A stretch of DNA of 64,000 nucleotides from Bacteroidota bacterium (GTDB lineage: Bacteria; Bacteroidota; Bacteroidia; 2-12-FULL-35-15), in assembly GCA_016722565.1 (NCBI GenBank), contig JADKIU010000002.1:1054001-1118000 (forward strand), in the 5' to 3' direction. This document shows positions 1-9,516 of the stretch, piece by piece. Position numbers and translations under genes: made by a program. Each line of letters opens with the position of its first letter. The first letter of the stretch is position 1. The notes under the pieces were generated by a model that was not told where the DNA came from, searched no databases, and worked only from the letters and a program-made list of their open reading frames with translations.

Positions 1-1
1 A

Positions 2-1309
2 CTCAAAAAACTAAATTGTGACAATTACCTTACATTGGTAGCTGCAAGCTCAATCATCCGCCCTGGAGTAGCAAGGAGTGGCATGATGAAAGCATATATT
101 CAACGATCACACAACCCTGAAAGCTTTGAATATCTACATCCGGTTATGAAAGAGCAGCTGAAGGATACATTTGGTGTAATGGTATACCAAGAAGATGTTT
201 TAAAAGTTGGACATTACTTTGGAGGATTGGATTTGGCCGATGCGGATGTACTAAGAAGAATGATGAGTGGAAAATCAAGAAACAAAAAGCATTTAGAAGA
301 AATAGAAGCTAAATTTTTCAACCATTGTAAAGAACAAAAATACCCCGAACACATTTCGAATGAAGTATGGCGGCAAATAGAATCTTTTGCAGGTTACAGC
401 TTTAGCAAAGCGCATTCAGCAAGCTATGCTGTTGAAAGCTACCAAAGTTTATATCTAAAATCCTATTTCCCAATGGAATTTATGGTCGCTGTCATCAACA
501 ACTTCGGAGGTTTTTACAATACACGAATCTATGTAAACGAAGCCCAAATGTCAGGTGCTGAAGTACATTTACCTTGTGTTAATAAAAGTACATATACAAC
601 CAATATCCATGGGAAAGACATTCACCTTGGATTTATACATTTAAAAAGCTTAGAAGAAAAAATTGGACAAACAATTGAATCTGAACGAAACAAAAATGGG
701 AACTATACATCCTTAGAGGATTTCCTAAAACGTATTCAAATTGGGATTGAACAACTTATTATTCTCATTCGTATTAATGCATTCCGATTTACAAAAAAAA
801 ACAAACGACAACTATTGTGGGAAGCACATTTGCTAATGGGACAAAATCAAACAAAACACAGTTCTATGTTATTCGAGCCTCCTAAAAGTGACTTTACGCT
901 ACCACCATTGGAATACAACAAAATCGAAGATGCGTATGATGAAATAGAATTACTCGGATTTACAACAACATTAAATCCTTTCGATTTACTTAAAACGGCA
1001 AGTCGTGAAAGCCTCAGAGCAAAAGAACTGATACATTTTACAGGAAAACAAATTCGAATCATGGGCAACTATGTAACGTACAAACCAGTAAGAACAATCA
1101 ATGGGGACCAGATGGCTTTCGGAACATTTTTAGATATGGATGGTTGTTTTTTTGATACCGTTAACTTTCCACCTAGCTTAAAAAAATTCCCATTCACAGG
1201 ATCCGGTGTATATCTGATTTCGGGAAAAGTAGTTGAGGAATTCGGATTTCCGAGTATTGAAGTAGAAAAAATGGCTCGATTACCAATACAACCTGACCCA
1301 AGAAATTAA
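2..1309 (+). CDS. DNA polymerase III alpha subunit (DnaE type), C-terminal part
   Basis: The frame is open from base 2, so the gene begins upstream of the window; 435 residues are visible. Seen: an SIIRPG segment at the very start, the fingers-region motif FAGYSFSKAHSASYA near visible residue 130, and an OB-fold-like stretch from about residue 347 (GKQIRIMGNYV) to the end. Known: this is family C bacterial polymerase. Bacteroidota carry a long replicative DnaE and often a shorter DnaE-like polymerase in SOS mutagenesis cassettes with an ImuA/ImuB-type partner. The protein stops right after the OB-fold, with no tau-binding extension, which fits the shorter, error-prone type. That assignment is inference, because the catalytic aspartates and the neighbours lie outside the window. 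Confidence 0.85.
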   Translation, partial: LKKLNCDNYLTLVAASSIIRPGVARSGMMKAYIQRSHNPESFEYLHPVMKEQLKDTFGVMVYQEDVLKVGHYFGGLDLADADVLRRMMSGKSRNKKHLEEIEAKFFNHCKEQKYPEHISNEVWRQIESFAGYSFSKAHSASYAVESYQSLYLKSYFPMEFMVAVINNFGGFYNTRIYVNEAQMSGAEVHLPCVNKSTYTTNIHGKDIHLGFIHLKSLEEKIGQTIESERNKNGNYTSLEDFLKRIQIGIEQLIILIRINAFRFTKKNKRQLLWEAHLLMGQNQTKHSSMLFEPPKSDFTLPPLEYNKIEDAYDEIELLGFTTTLNPFDLLKTASRESLRAKELIHFTGKQIRIMGNYVTYKPVRTINGDQMAFGTFLDMDGCFFDTVNFPPSLKKFPFTGSGVYLISGKVVEEFGFPSIEVEKMARLPIQPDPRN

Positions 1310-1460
1310 AAATTAATCCTGTCGGAACAAGACAAACAACACAATAAAAAATAGTATTTATAACCGCAACAGATTTCTATCACAATGGATTAGCACTAAA
1401 TTCCCTCTCATTTTCAAAAAATCTGCTATATTTACGATAGAATTTATGCATAACAACACT

Positions 1461-4400
1461 ATGAAGAAGTTAATCTTTATTGCACTGACATTATTTTCAT
1501 TTTCCGAAGGTTTATTTGCTCAGTTTCCTGAATCTAATTTCCAAAGTAGCAGTAATCAATACTATTGGAAAAACCGCAAACCATATGAAGGCTATTGGCA
1601 ACAAGATGTGCATTATAAAATAAATGCCTCACTGGATGACAAAACCGATATTGTTGAAGCAACAGAAGAATTAACCTATTACAATAATTCTCCGGACGAA
1701 CTCCCGTTCGTATATTTTCATTTATACAACAATGCTCAAACAAAAGGTTCCTATCTGGAAGACCTTTATAAAAACAACGACATCAAAGTAAAATTCGGTA
1801 AATACCAGGAGCAAGGATTAGGAACCGTGGTTTCAAAAATTACTGCAAATGGGGTGGATCTTAAAATGGAATTGGACAATACCGTTTTAAAAGTATACCT
1901 CCCTACTCCATTAAAATCAGGAGAAAACATCACTTTCAAATTAAATTTCAAAACGTATTTCGACAATGGCTCCATCCGTAACCGAATGAAAATGTTCAAT
2001 GCATTCGGCTATAAACATTATGATGTGGTGCATTGGTATCCGCGTATTTCTGTTTATGACCGTAAAGCCGGTTGGGATACCGACCAACACATGGATCATG
2101 AATTTTATGGCGATTATGGAACATTTGATGTCGCATTTACTTTTCCCAACAACTATGTTTTGGATGCAACAGGAATGTTGTTAAATAAAAAAGACGTATT
2201 GCCGGACGATTTACGCGCTAAATTAGACATCAAGAATTTCGTTAAAAAACCATGGAATGAAAAACCATCGGTAGTGATTGAGCCCAACGGAACAACAAAA
2301 ACATGGATGTTTCATGCGGAAAATGTGCACGATTTTGCTTTAACGGCTGACCCAACTTATCGTATCAGCGAAACAGAATGGAATGGAATCAAATGTATTG
2401 CACTTGTGCAGGAACCCCATGTTGCAGGATGGCTGAATGCCGCTGAATACACGTCAAAAATTATCAAAGTAAATTCCGAAGATTTTGGAATGTATGGCTA
2501 TAAAAAAATGGTGGTAGCCGATGCACAAGACGGAATGGAATACCCTATGGTAACACTCTGCGGAGGTTTCGACCCCAATTACCGTGATTTATTTGTACAT
2601 GAAATTAGTCATAATTGGTTTTTCGGAATGGTTGGTTCCAACGAAACCTACCGTCCTTCTTTGGATGAAGGATTTACACAATTCATCACCAACTGGACCT
2701 ATGAACGCATTGATGGAAAACAACGCATCGCTTATTTGCCAAAATCAAATTATGTAAAACGTTTTACCGAACCGGATTATGTTCGCAACAGTGAAGTATA
2801 CAATGGCTACATGAATTCTGCTACAAAAGATGTAGAAACATTTATGAATTTACATTCCGACATGTACAATGGCGCTATCCGCCATGGCGGTGGCTATTCA
2901 CAAGTGTACATGAAAACAGCAACCATGTTGTATAATTTGCAATACACATTAGGCGACTCCCTATTCAAAGCTGCGATTAGTAATTATTTTAATCAATGGA
3001 AATTTGCCCATCCACATGTGGAAGACTTTAGAAACTCTGTGATTCAATACAAGCATGTTGATTTGAATTGGTTTTTTGATGAATGGATGGAAACCTCTAA
3101 AACAATCGACTATACAGTAAAATCTGTGAAAAAAGGTAAGGGAGATGATGCATACAAAGTAACGTTTGAACGCAAAGGAATGCAAATGCCAATTGATTTT
3201 GCGGTTGTCGGGAAAAACGATAGTGTTTACTATTATCACATTCCAAACACCTGGTTTGTTAAACAAACAAAATCGAAAGTGTTACCTCGTTGGATTGGCT
3301 GGGACAATGTGCAAAAAACATATACCACAGAGTTAACCATTCCCGGAGGGATAGCCAATGTGATCATTGATCCAAGCACCCGTTTGGCAGATGTAAACAT
3401 GCTCAACAACAATCAAAAATTTCCAATCAAATACCGATTCGATTCTAAAATTTATAATCCATCCGATTGGACACGCTATGAATTATTTGCCCGCCCGGAT
3501 GTTTGGTACAACGGGTATGACGGACTGAAAGTAGGACTCAACATGAATGGTAACTACATGGCTTACAAACATATTTTTGATGCAACAGTTTGGTTCAACA
3601 CAGGTATTGCACACAACTATTTAGATACCGCAACGGAAAACAATGCAAAAGATTTATACGACAATGTTAGTTTCCGAATTAACTATCGCACAGCTACAGA
3701 TAAATTCATGAAGGGATCGTCTTTCTACTTCTCAGCAAAAGCTTTGGATGGATTGAATGGATATACCGTAGGCTTTGATAGAAAAGACATCAAAGGCAAA
3801 AACAAAATTTATTTGTACTTCAAATCAATGTACAGAAAAGGATTGAATGATATTCCATATTTATTATTACCAAAAGAATGGACACCCAACCAATTGAACA
3901 ATACATTAAATGTGGGACTTGAACATGCTTACAACTATTCAGCTGGTACAGGAAACATCAATTTAGGACTACGCTCTTCTGCAATAATGAGTGATTACGA
4001 TTTCCAATCGATAAACTTAACAATCAACAATCACACAAAATTATGGCGTTTATTGTTAAACACTCGCGTGTATGGACAATACGGAACAGGAACGAATTGG
4101 GCAAATGAATCCTCTTTATTTTTAGCCGGTGCTAACCCGGAAGAAATGATGGAAAATAAATACACGCGTTCACAAGGCTTTTTTGATCCGGCTTGGGCTG
4201 AAGTTGGTGCAACAACTAATATTTTTCATCACGGAGGAGGATTAAACTTAAGAGGCTATTCTGGCTACCTTGCTCCACAAATTCAAAGTGATGGAACGGT
4301 GGTATATACCTACAAAGGAAATACTGGAGCAGCTGTAAATGCAGAACTTGAGTTTAGTGGAATTGTTAAAGTAAAAAGACAAAACTGGTTTACAAAAACA

Positions 4401-4661
4401 TTTAAACTAACTACTTACTTATTTGGTGACGCAGGTATTATCAATTATAGTGCAGCAACAGACCCTGTTTTAAAAATGTCAGACTTGCGAGCTGATGCAG
4501 GAGTTGGAGCAACCTTAACCATCAAAAAATTTGGGCCACTACAAACTGTCAATCCATTAACTATCCGTTTTGACATGCCACTTTTCTTAAATAAAATTCC
4601 GGCAACCGATGCTGGATATGTTCAATATCGTTTTGTAATTGGTGTCAACCGAGCATTCTAA
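1461..4661 (+). CDS. M1 family metallopeptidase fused to a C-terminal Omp85-like outer-membrane barrel
   Basis: Seen (1066 aa from this start): a signal peptide at residues 1-21 ending in Gln; an M1 catalytic domain with the exopeptidase motif GMEYP at 358-362, the zinc motif HEISH (H380, E381, H384) and the third ligand E403, 18 residues further on. From about residue 655 the sequence changes to alternating aromatic/polar beta strands with NxG turns. It contains GGGLNLRGYSG (R931-G932-Y933), which resembles the L6-loop (V/I)RGF/Y motif of Omp85/BamA barrels, and it ends in an aromatic residue (Phe), as barrels do. Known: ordinary bacterial M1 enzymes of this type end near residue 650-800. 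Inferred: a surface peptidase carried by its own barrel, analogous to the patatin-barrel PlpD. An ATG five codons upstream (1446) is possible; 1461 starts directly with the lysine-rich signal peptide. A near-consensus -7 box, TATATTTA, lies at 1427-1434. Confidence 0.8.
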   Translation: MKKLIFIALTLFSFSEGLFAQFPESNFQSSSNQYYWKNRKPYEGYWQQDVHYKINASLDDKTDIVEATEELTYYNNSPDELPFVYFHLYNNAQTKGSYLEDLYKNNDIKVKFGKYQEQGLGTVVSKITANGVDLKMELDNTVLKVYLPTPLKSGENITFKLNFKTYFDNGSIRNRMKMFNAFGYKHYDVVHWYPRISVYDRKAGWDTDQHMDHEFYGDYGTFDVAFTFPNNYVLDATGMLLNKKDVLPDDLRAKLDIKNFVKKPWNEKPSVVIEPNGTTKTWMFHAENVHDFALTADPTYRISETEWNGIKCIALVQEPHVAGWLNAAEYTSKIIKVNSEDFGMYGYKKMVVADAQDGMEYPMVTLCGGFDPNYRDLFVHEISHNWFFGMVGSNETYRPSLDEGFTQFITNWTYERIDGKQRIAYLPKSNYVKRFTEPDYVRNSEVYNGYMNSATKDVETFMNLHSDMYNGAIRHGGGYSQVYMKTATMLYNLQYTLGDSLFKAAISNYFNQWKFAHPHVEDFRNSVIQYKHVDLNWFFDEWMETSKTIDYTVKSVKKGKGDDAYKVTFERKGMQMPIDFAVVGKNDSVYYYHIPNTWFVKQTKSKVLPRWIGWDNVQKTYTTELTIPGGIANVIIDPSTRLADVNMLNNNQKFPIKYRFDSKIYNPSDWTRYELFARPDVWYNGYDGLKVGLNMNGNYMAYKHIFDATVWFNTGIAHNYLDTATENNAKDLYDNVSFRINYRTATDKFMKGSSFYFSAKALDGLNGYTVGFDRKDIKGKNKIYLYFKSMYRKGLNDIPYLLLPKEWTPNQLNNTLNVGLEHAYNYSAGTGNINLGLRSSAIMSDYDFQSINLTINNHTKLWRLLLNTRVYGQYGTGTNWANESSLFLAGANPEEMMENKYTRSQGFFDPAWAEVGATTNIFHHGGGLNLRGYSGYLAPQIQSDGTVVYTYKGNTGAAVNAELEFSGIVKVKRQNWFTKTFKLTTYLFGDAGIINYSAATDPVLKMSDLRADAGVGATLTIKKFGPLQTVNPLTIRFDMPLFLNKIPATDAGYVQYRFVIGVNRAF

Positions 4662-4675
4662 AAAAAATAAAAAAC

Positions 4676-5434
4676 ATGAAAAAATTAATCACATTCTCTT
4701 TTCTAATTTTAACCGGCACAATTGCTGTCGCTCAATCAAACGATGAGCAATATGCAAAGGCACTGAAGTTAAAAACAGAATTAAAATACAAAGAAGCATT
4801 TCCAATGTTTCAAGCATTGCTAAAATCGGATTCTAACAATGTCAACTACTTACAGTATGCCAGTTATTGTTATTCGAAATACGGCTACTATTATGTTGCT
4901 GCAGAAGCTGAAAAAATGAAGCATTATACAAGTGCAGAATACCTTGCTAAAAAAGCAATCAAAATCAATGAAGCAAGTGCCGATGCACATTATGCATATG
5001 CAATGGCGTTAGGACGAATCAATGAAAATGCAAGTTCAAAACAAAAAATTGCCAATGCCAAGCTAATCAAAGCGCAAGCCGACAGAGCCATTGCTCTAAA
5101 TCCTAAATTAGCAGGAGCGCATCATATTCTTGGTCGCTGGCACAGAACGATTGCTAACTTCAGCGCTATTGAGAAGGCGATGATTAACTCGTTTTTTGGT
5201 GGTGTTCCTCCGGGTGGCTCTCACGAAGATGCTATTAAGTCATTTATGACAGCAATTAGTTTGGAGCCTAAATACATGAACCATCAATATGAATTGGCTC
5301 AAACCTATTACGATATGGGTAAAAAGGTAGAAGCTAAACTTTGGGCAAAAAAAGCATTAGAAATTACACCTTCCAATGAAGATGACATCAAAGCAAAAAA
5401 AGATTGTGAAGCTTTGTTAAAGAAATTGAATTAA
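4676..5434 (+). CDS. Secreted TPR protein resembling the regulator-of-microtubule-dynamics (RMDN) family
   Basis: A 252-residue protein with a signal peptide (residues 1-19, ending AVAQ) followed by tetratricopeptide-like helices over nearly its whole length, the last reading YELAQTYYDMGKKVEAKLWA. Near residue 151 it has LGRWHRTIANFS and then FFGGVPPGG, a combination I associate with the RMDN branch of TPR proteins, which bacteria also carry without microtubules. It starts 14 bases after the M1-barrel gene and probably shares its transcript, so it may be a periplasmic partner of that protein; this is inference. No catalytic residues are evident. The family assignment is from memory of motifs, not from a search. 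Confidence 0.65.
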   Translation: MKKLITFSFLILTGTIAVAQSNDEQYAKALKLKTELKYKEAFPMFQALLKSDSNNVNYLQYASYCYSKYGYYYVAAEAEKMKHYTSAEYLAKKAIKINEASADAHYAYAMALGRINENASSKQKIANAKLIKAQADRAIALNPKLAGAHHILGRWHRTIANFSAIEKAMINSFFGGVPPGGSHEDAIKSFMTAISLEPKYMNHQYELAQTYYDMGKKVEAKLWAKKALEITPSNEDDIKAKKDCEALLKKLN

Positions 5435-5454
5435 GAATTCATTTATAATCTTCC

Positions 5455-5496
5455 GCTCCGCTCAGAAATACAATTCATTTGTATGATTGGCGGAGC
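5455..5496. terminator. Nested inverted repeat between convergent genes
   Basis: The outer arms GCTCCGC (5455-5461) and GCGGAGC (5490-5496) are perfect complements. They enclose an inner perfect hairpin, ATACAA (5468-5473) and TTGTAT (5479-5484), with a 5-base loop. It sits between the TPR gene and the convergent flippase gene, so it may end both transcripts. There is no clean T-tract, so it could instead be a dispersed palindromic element. Confidence 0.45.
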
Positions 5497-5525
5497 CGAA
5501 CTATTTTAAGACGTTGCTTTTGCAT

Positions 5526-6995
5526 TTAGTCTCCTTTATGGAAAGGTAAATATTTATGAAATTCAGGAACAATTTTCATTACGTATGCTAGTCCTACATA
5601 GGTAACCGTGATAACACTCGTCTTCACTACCATTGCAATAATTCCGGATTCAATAGTTGGCAATAAAAAAGTTATTCCAAAAGACAATCCAATCACCAAC
5701 AGGATTTTCAAACTGGATAAATCATAGGGCTGCATCTTATAAAAAATCAATATCAATAAAAACTTCGTTACATTATACAATACTGCCAACGCTCCCGTTA
5801 CCAAAGCGGCTCCAATCATTCCATAAACAGGAATCAGCCAGAGGTTAAAGATTAATGCTAGCACCATCAATACGATTAACAAAACTGTGCCATAAAGATA
5901 TTTGGGCGAATTAAAAATAATCGAAGTATTTACTCCCGTTGAAACATTTAAAAAGGCCGCACAACAGGATATGATTGTAACAGTAGCACCTTTATGATAT
6001 TCTTCCGGCAACAAACCTAATAGTTCATGCACATTACTAATTATTCCCACCAACAAAATTCCACTTACCAACATCAAATATTTCACCGATTGATAATAGA
6101 TTTTTTTTATGCTTTCAAAATCCTCGTTTGCGAATGCTTGCGCAACTTTCGAATGAGAAATACGTTCCAACGAGTTCAAGGGTATTTCAATGATCAATGA
6201 AATATATGCTGCTACTGCAAAAACACCTACATACGATAAATCCCAGTACTTGCCGATGATTACCGCATCCAAATGTTTTAAACTCAAGGAGGCAACATTG
6301 CTAAGTGTTAAAAACAAACCATACCCAATTAATTTGTTCAATCCTACCCCTCTCAAGTAATGATTATCAATTTTAAGTGATGGTCTATCAATTTTATACA
6401 AATATCCACACATCCAGATGGTTTGTAATAAATAGCTAAAAACAAAAAGGTGAATAAACTGAGAAAGCGATAGTAGTTTAAAATAATAAAAGACAATCAA
6501 AACAATAAAGAGTACACGTGATAAAATGCCTTCTAAAAATGTAATGATGGTTGTTTTAAAAAGCGATGATGAATATGCATTTAAAGCCATATTTACGCCC
6601 ATAATGGTGGCAAACGGAAGTATCAAATCAAAATAATAGGTAAACATGGGTGATTGTTCTACATATTGACGAACAATCATGTCCTTAAAAGAATACACCA
6701 ATACACCACAAACGATTGTCCCAACAAGTGGAAAAAGCATCATAAAACCAAAATAACCGTGGTGTCGTTTGTCTTCGTTTCTAAAAAAAGGAAAATATCG
6801 GGTTGTGATACTACTTACTCCTAATGGTAAAATGGTTGCTAATAAACTGGCTGCAGCAACCAAAATTCTTGTTAATCCAAGTTCCTCGGGCTTTAAAAGA
6901 TTCGGTTGAATAAACATTAAGCTCACAAAGCCAATAACAACACCAATATAGGTAATAAGTGTATTCTGAATTCCTTGCTTTTTAATTGTGCTCAA
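5526..6995 (-). CDS. Polysaccharide biosynthesis flippase (Wzx/MATE-like), copy 1
   Basis: A 489-residue integral membrane protein with about 12-14 hydrophobic segments. It starts MSTIKKQGIQNT and has the conserved N-terminal block ITTRYFPFFRNEDKRHHG. Members of this superfamily move lipid-linked sugars across the inner membrane. It is the last gene of a minus-strand run FkbM methyltransferase - glycosyltransferase - flippase. It is clearly paralogous to the 489-residue flippase at the other end of the glycan island (18617-20086): both carry the RHHG/KGHHG block, the segment MQPYDL(S/N)SLKI near the C terminus, and identical length. The transported glycan is not known; lipid-linked surface polysaccharide is inferred from context. 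Confidence 0.85.
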   Translation of the reverse strand: MSTIKKQGIQNTLITYIGVVIGFVSLMFIQPNLLKPEELGLTRILVAAASLLATILPLGVSSITTRYFPFFRNEDKRHHGYFGFMMLFPLVGTIVCGVLVYSFKDMIVRQYVEQSPMFTYYFDLILPFATIMGVNMALNAYSSSLFKTTIITFLEGILSRVLFIVLIVFYYFKLLSLSQFIHLFVFSYLLQTIWMCGYLYKIDRPSLKIDNHYLRGVGLNKLIGYGLFLTLSNVASLSLKHLDAVIIGKYWDLSYVGVFAVAAYISLIIEIPLNSLERISHSKVAQAFANEDFESIKKIYYQSVKYLMLVSGILLVGIISNVHELLGLLPEEYHKGATVTIISCCAAFLNVSTGVNTSIIFNSPKYLYGTVLLIVLMVLALIFNLWLIPVYGMIGAALVTGALAVLYNVTKFLLILIFYKMQPYDLSSLKILLVIGLSFGITFLLPTIESGIIAMVVKTSVITVTYVGLAYVMKIVPEFHKYLPFHKGD

Positions 6996-7042
6996 TGTGA
7001 TTTTTTATTGGTGTAACGATTTTCTGCCGAAAAAATTGCGAA

Positions 7043-7792
7043 TCACGTCATCGACTTTTTCGACAATCTATGAACAGGGAAACGAAATAAAATATACAAA
7101 TGATTTAGGATTGTCATAAAAAAACCATAGTGTTTCGACATGATATTAAAACGTTCAAAAAGTGCCTTTTTTCTCCGTTTGTTAGACGTACCACCTTCTA
7201 AAAATTTAGAAATGTAATTTTTCGTATTTACAATTCGAATTGATTTTTTCAAAATCGAAATCACCCAATCAATATCTGCACTAACGGAATAAGAAGTATC
7301 ATAGGCCTCACACAAACTTCGTTTAGCAATAAAGGATTGATGAGAGACACACATTCCGTACTTCAAGCTCTTCCAATTCAGCTGCTCCGGGGGACTTAAC
7401 CTTCTGTCGCCAAGCAGATCTCCTTTTTGATTAACCACAGCAGTATTTCCATAATAAACATCTGCATCACCAAAAGAAAAAACAGACGCAATGGTTTCGT
7501 TGGCGAACAACTCATCACCTGCATTTAAAAAAAGAACATAATCACCGGTAGCAACATTTAATCCTTTATTCATTGCATCATAAATCCCATTGTCTTTACC
7601 CGAAAGAATTACGGCTATTTTAGACTGATATTTTTCAGCAATTTCGAGCGTACCATCCGAAGATGCACCATCAATAATAATGTACTCTACATTCGCATAG
7701 GTTTGATGAATGACACTTTTTATCGTGCGTTCAATCAATGAATGTCCGTTAAAAACAACAGTAATAATGCTTATTTTAGGATTAAATTGCAT
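7043..7792 (-). CDS. Glycosyltransferase family 2 (WcaE-like)
   Basis: A 249-residue protein with a classic GT-A N terminus: ISIITVVFNGHSLIERTIKS, then YIIIDGASSDGT at about residues 37-48 and the GKDNGIYDAMNKGL segment near 86-99, which resembles colanic-acid WcaE-like transferases. The DxD-like acidic site is probably in the FLNAGDEL segment. It transfers a nucleotide-activated sugar at the cytoplasmic face. Its ATG directly abuts the stop of the upstream FkbM gene, so the two are translationally linked. Sugar specificity cannot be told. Confidence 0.88.
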   Translation of the reverse strand: MQFNPKISIITVVFNGHSLIERTIKSVIHQTYANVEYIIIDGASSDGTLEIAEKYQSKIAVILSGKDNGIYDAMNKGLNVATGDYVLFLNAGDELFANETIASVFSFGDADVYYGNTAVVNQKGDLLGDRRLSPPEQLNWKSLKYGMCVSHQSFIAKRSLCEAYDTSYSVSADIDWVISILKKSIRIVNTKNYISKFLEGGTSNKRRKKALFERFNIMSKHYGFFMTILNHLYILFRFPVHRLSKKSMT

Positions 7793-8521
7793 TTACTTTT
7801 TATAAAAAATGCCGTTACATTGTAATACTTTTCCTGTCACATTATCCGTGAAAGCTGGTACAATACTGGTTAATACAAAGCCTTTTTGCTCCATATACTC
7901 CAACACTTGAGGTAGCAACCATGTTTGATTTTCATATAACGGCACTAGCGAAATCTCCATTTCAATCCCTTTTGCCAGAGCAATCATTTCTGAAGCTCCT
8001 TTTAGCACTTCTTGCTCAAACCCTTGCACATCAATTTTCAAAAAAATGTTTTTTGAAGAACCGATATACGTTTTTGCAATTTCATCCAATGGATAAACAG
8101 TCACTTTCTCCTTTCCAATAATCTTGGATTCAGGGGCGCCTTCAATATGTGTGTCCAACATGGTTAGAAGCGTGCTGCTAACCGAATTGGCAGAAATATT
8201 AATTTCAATTTCTTCCTTTTTTGAACCAATTGCGCAACGCGGAGCCACTGTCCAATTTGTATGGGATTTACTTGCATTTTCAATAATTGAATGAACAGAT
8301 GACAAAGGTTCAAACGAAACAATTTTCTGCTGATACCCAACATCCATTATTCCTGTAGCATATTGCCCTTTATTTGCTCCAATATCAAAAACCAAATCAA
8401 TGCTATAGTGTTCGAATAGTTTAATACGTCTCAAATCTTCACTTGTAGCAGCATTGTACTTGCGTATTAAAATTCCGAAATTTTGAAATATTTTTTTTGT
8501 GATTCGTTCAAAGCTATTCAT
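7793..8521 (-). CDS. FkbM family SAM-dependent methyltransferase
   Basis: From the ATG at 8521 the product has 242 residues. Seen: SAM motif I LVFDIGANKGQYA, then IVSFEPL and FLKIDVQGFEQEVLKGA, the FkbM signature order. FkbM enzymes methylate hydroxyls of sugars or polyketides, so a glycan O-methyltransferase is likely. The frame is open for 46 more codons upstream, but that extension is unlike the family and overlaps the start of the divergent gene at 8641. MNSFERITKK is therefore preferred as the N terminus. First gene of the minus-strand run leading into the GT2 and flippase genes. Confidence 0.82.
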   Translation of the reverse strand: MNSFERITKKIFQNFGILIRKYNAATSEDLRRIKLFEHYSIDLVFDIGANKGQYATGIMDVGYQQKIVSFEPLSSVHSIIENASKSHTNWTVAPRCAIGSKKEEIEINISANSVSSTLLTMLDTHIEGAPESKIIGKEKVTVYPLDEIAKTYIGSSKNIFLKIDVQGFEQEVLKGASEMIALAKGIEMEISLVPLYENQTWLLPQVLEYMEQKGFVLTSIVPAFTDNVTGKVLQCNGIFYKK

Positions 8522-8640
8522 TGCATCAAAAGTATTAGACTGCAATATTAAGGAATTTTGGGATGGTTTGGGAATTTTAAGTCCGCTAAAACCATTAAAA
8601 AACAAACCAATAAAGCATAATTTTATTACATTTGTGAAGC

Positions 8641-9513
8641 ATGTCAGCTGAAAAATCATATAAAGAAGTGAGTGGATTTATCACTCAAATTGCAAACACT
8701 TGCATTTCTGTTTTAAAGGTATTTGTCCGCTCTAAATTCGGAGTGCATTTACCAACAGCTCAGGAAGAAACATGTATTGTATTGGGAAACGGCCCCTCAC
8801 TTAAAAAATCATTTGAGAACCATCCCGATTTTTTCACAAAGCATTCATTGATTTGCGTGAACAACTTTTCGCTTACACAATACTATGAAAAATTACAGCC
8901 AAAGTATTATGTGATGTTGGATCCAGGATACTGGTTTGGAAACAACCAAACGGTGATTGATACGATTAACTGCATCCAAACAAAAACAACTTGGGAAATG
9001 CATTTACTCCTGCCACCTGCTGCAAAAAAATCGGTTTTGCTTCAGCAACTGATTGAAAAAAACAAGAACATCCATCCTACTTATTTTAACTATACAGTTT
9101 TTAAAGGGTTCAAAAATATTGCTCATCGTTTTTACAAAAAGAACTTGGCCATGATTCAAAGTCAGAATGTTTTGGTTGCCTCCGTTTTTCTAGGAATAAA
9201 CATGGGATATAAAAAAGTGTATGTTTTTGGAGCAGATCATACCTGGCATGAAAATTTGCATGTGGATGAGAACAATGTTCTTTGCTTGAAAAATGTGCAT
9301 TTTTATGAAAACGAAGAGCTAATAAAATACACTCCCTTCTATAAGGGAGTTCATACGAAAGAAACATTCCGTATGGACGAAATTCTAGTGACATGGGGAA
9401 AAACCTTTTATGGATATGTGGCATTGAATGAATATGCCGTTTCTCAGAATTGCACAATTTATAACGCAAGTGAAATTTCTTTTATAGACGCTTTTAAACG
9501 TATTAAACTGTAA
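8641..9513 (+). CDS. DUF115 / MptE-like protein of a surface-glycan locus
   Basis: A 290-residue soluble protein. Seen: IVLGNGPSLKKS at about residues 45-56, then ICVNNF and YYVMLDPGYWFG, and later KVYVFGADHTWHENLHVDE. The order 'GNGPSL ... VN ... DP ... GADH' is that of DUF115 proteins (6-hydroxymethylpterin diphosphokinase MptE-like fold), which are frequent in flagellin and surface glycosylation clusters with nonulosonic acids. Function is not established; a role in glycan transfer is inferred from context. A TACATTTG -7-like box at 8627-8634 lies only six bases before this ATG, so either the leader is very short or translation starts later. The acyltransferase gene follows after 3 bases. 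Confidence 0.6.
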   Translation: MSAEKSYKEVSGFITQIANTCISVLKVFVRSKFGVHLPTAQEETCIVLGNGPSLKKSFENHPDFFTKHSLICVNNFSLTQYYEKLQPKYYVMLDPGYWFGNNQTVIDTINCIQTKTTWEMHLLLPPAAKKSVLLQQLIEKNKNIHPTYFNYTVFKGFKNIAHRFYKKNLAMIQSQNVLVASVFLGINMGYKKVYVFGADHTWHENLHVDENNVLCLKNVHFYENEELIKYTPFYKGVHTKETFRMDEILVTWGKTFYGYVALNEYAVSQNCTIYNASEISFIDAFKRIKL

Positions 9514-9516
9514 ATC

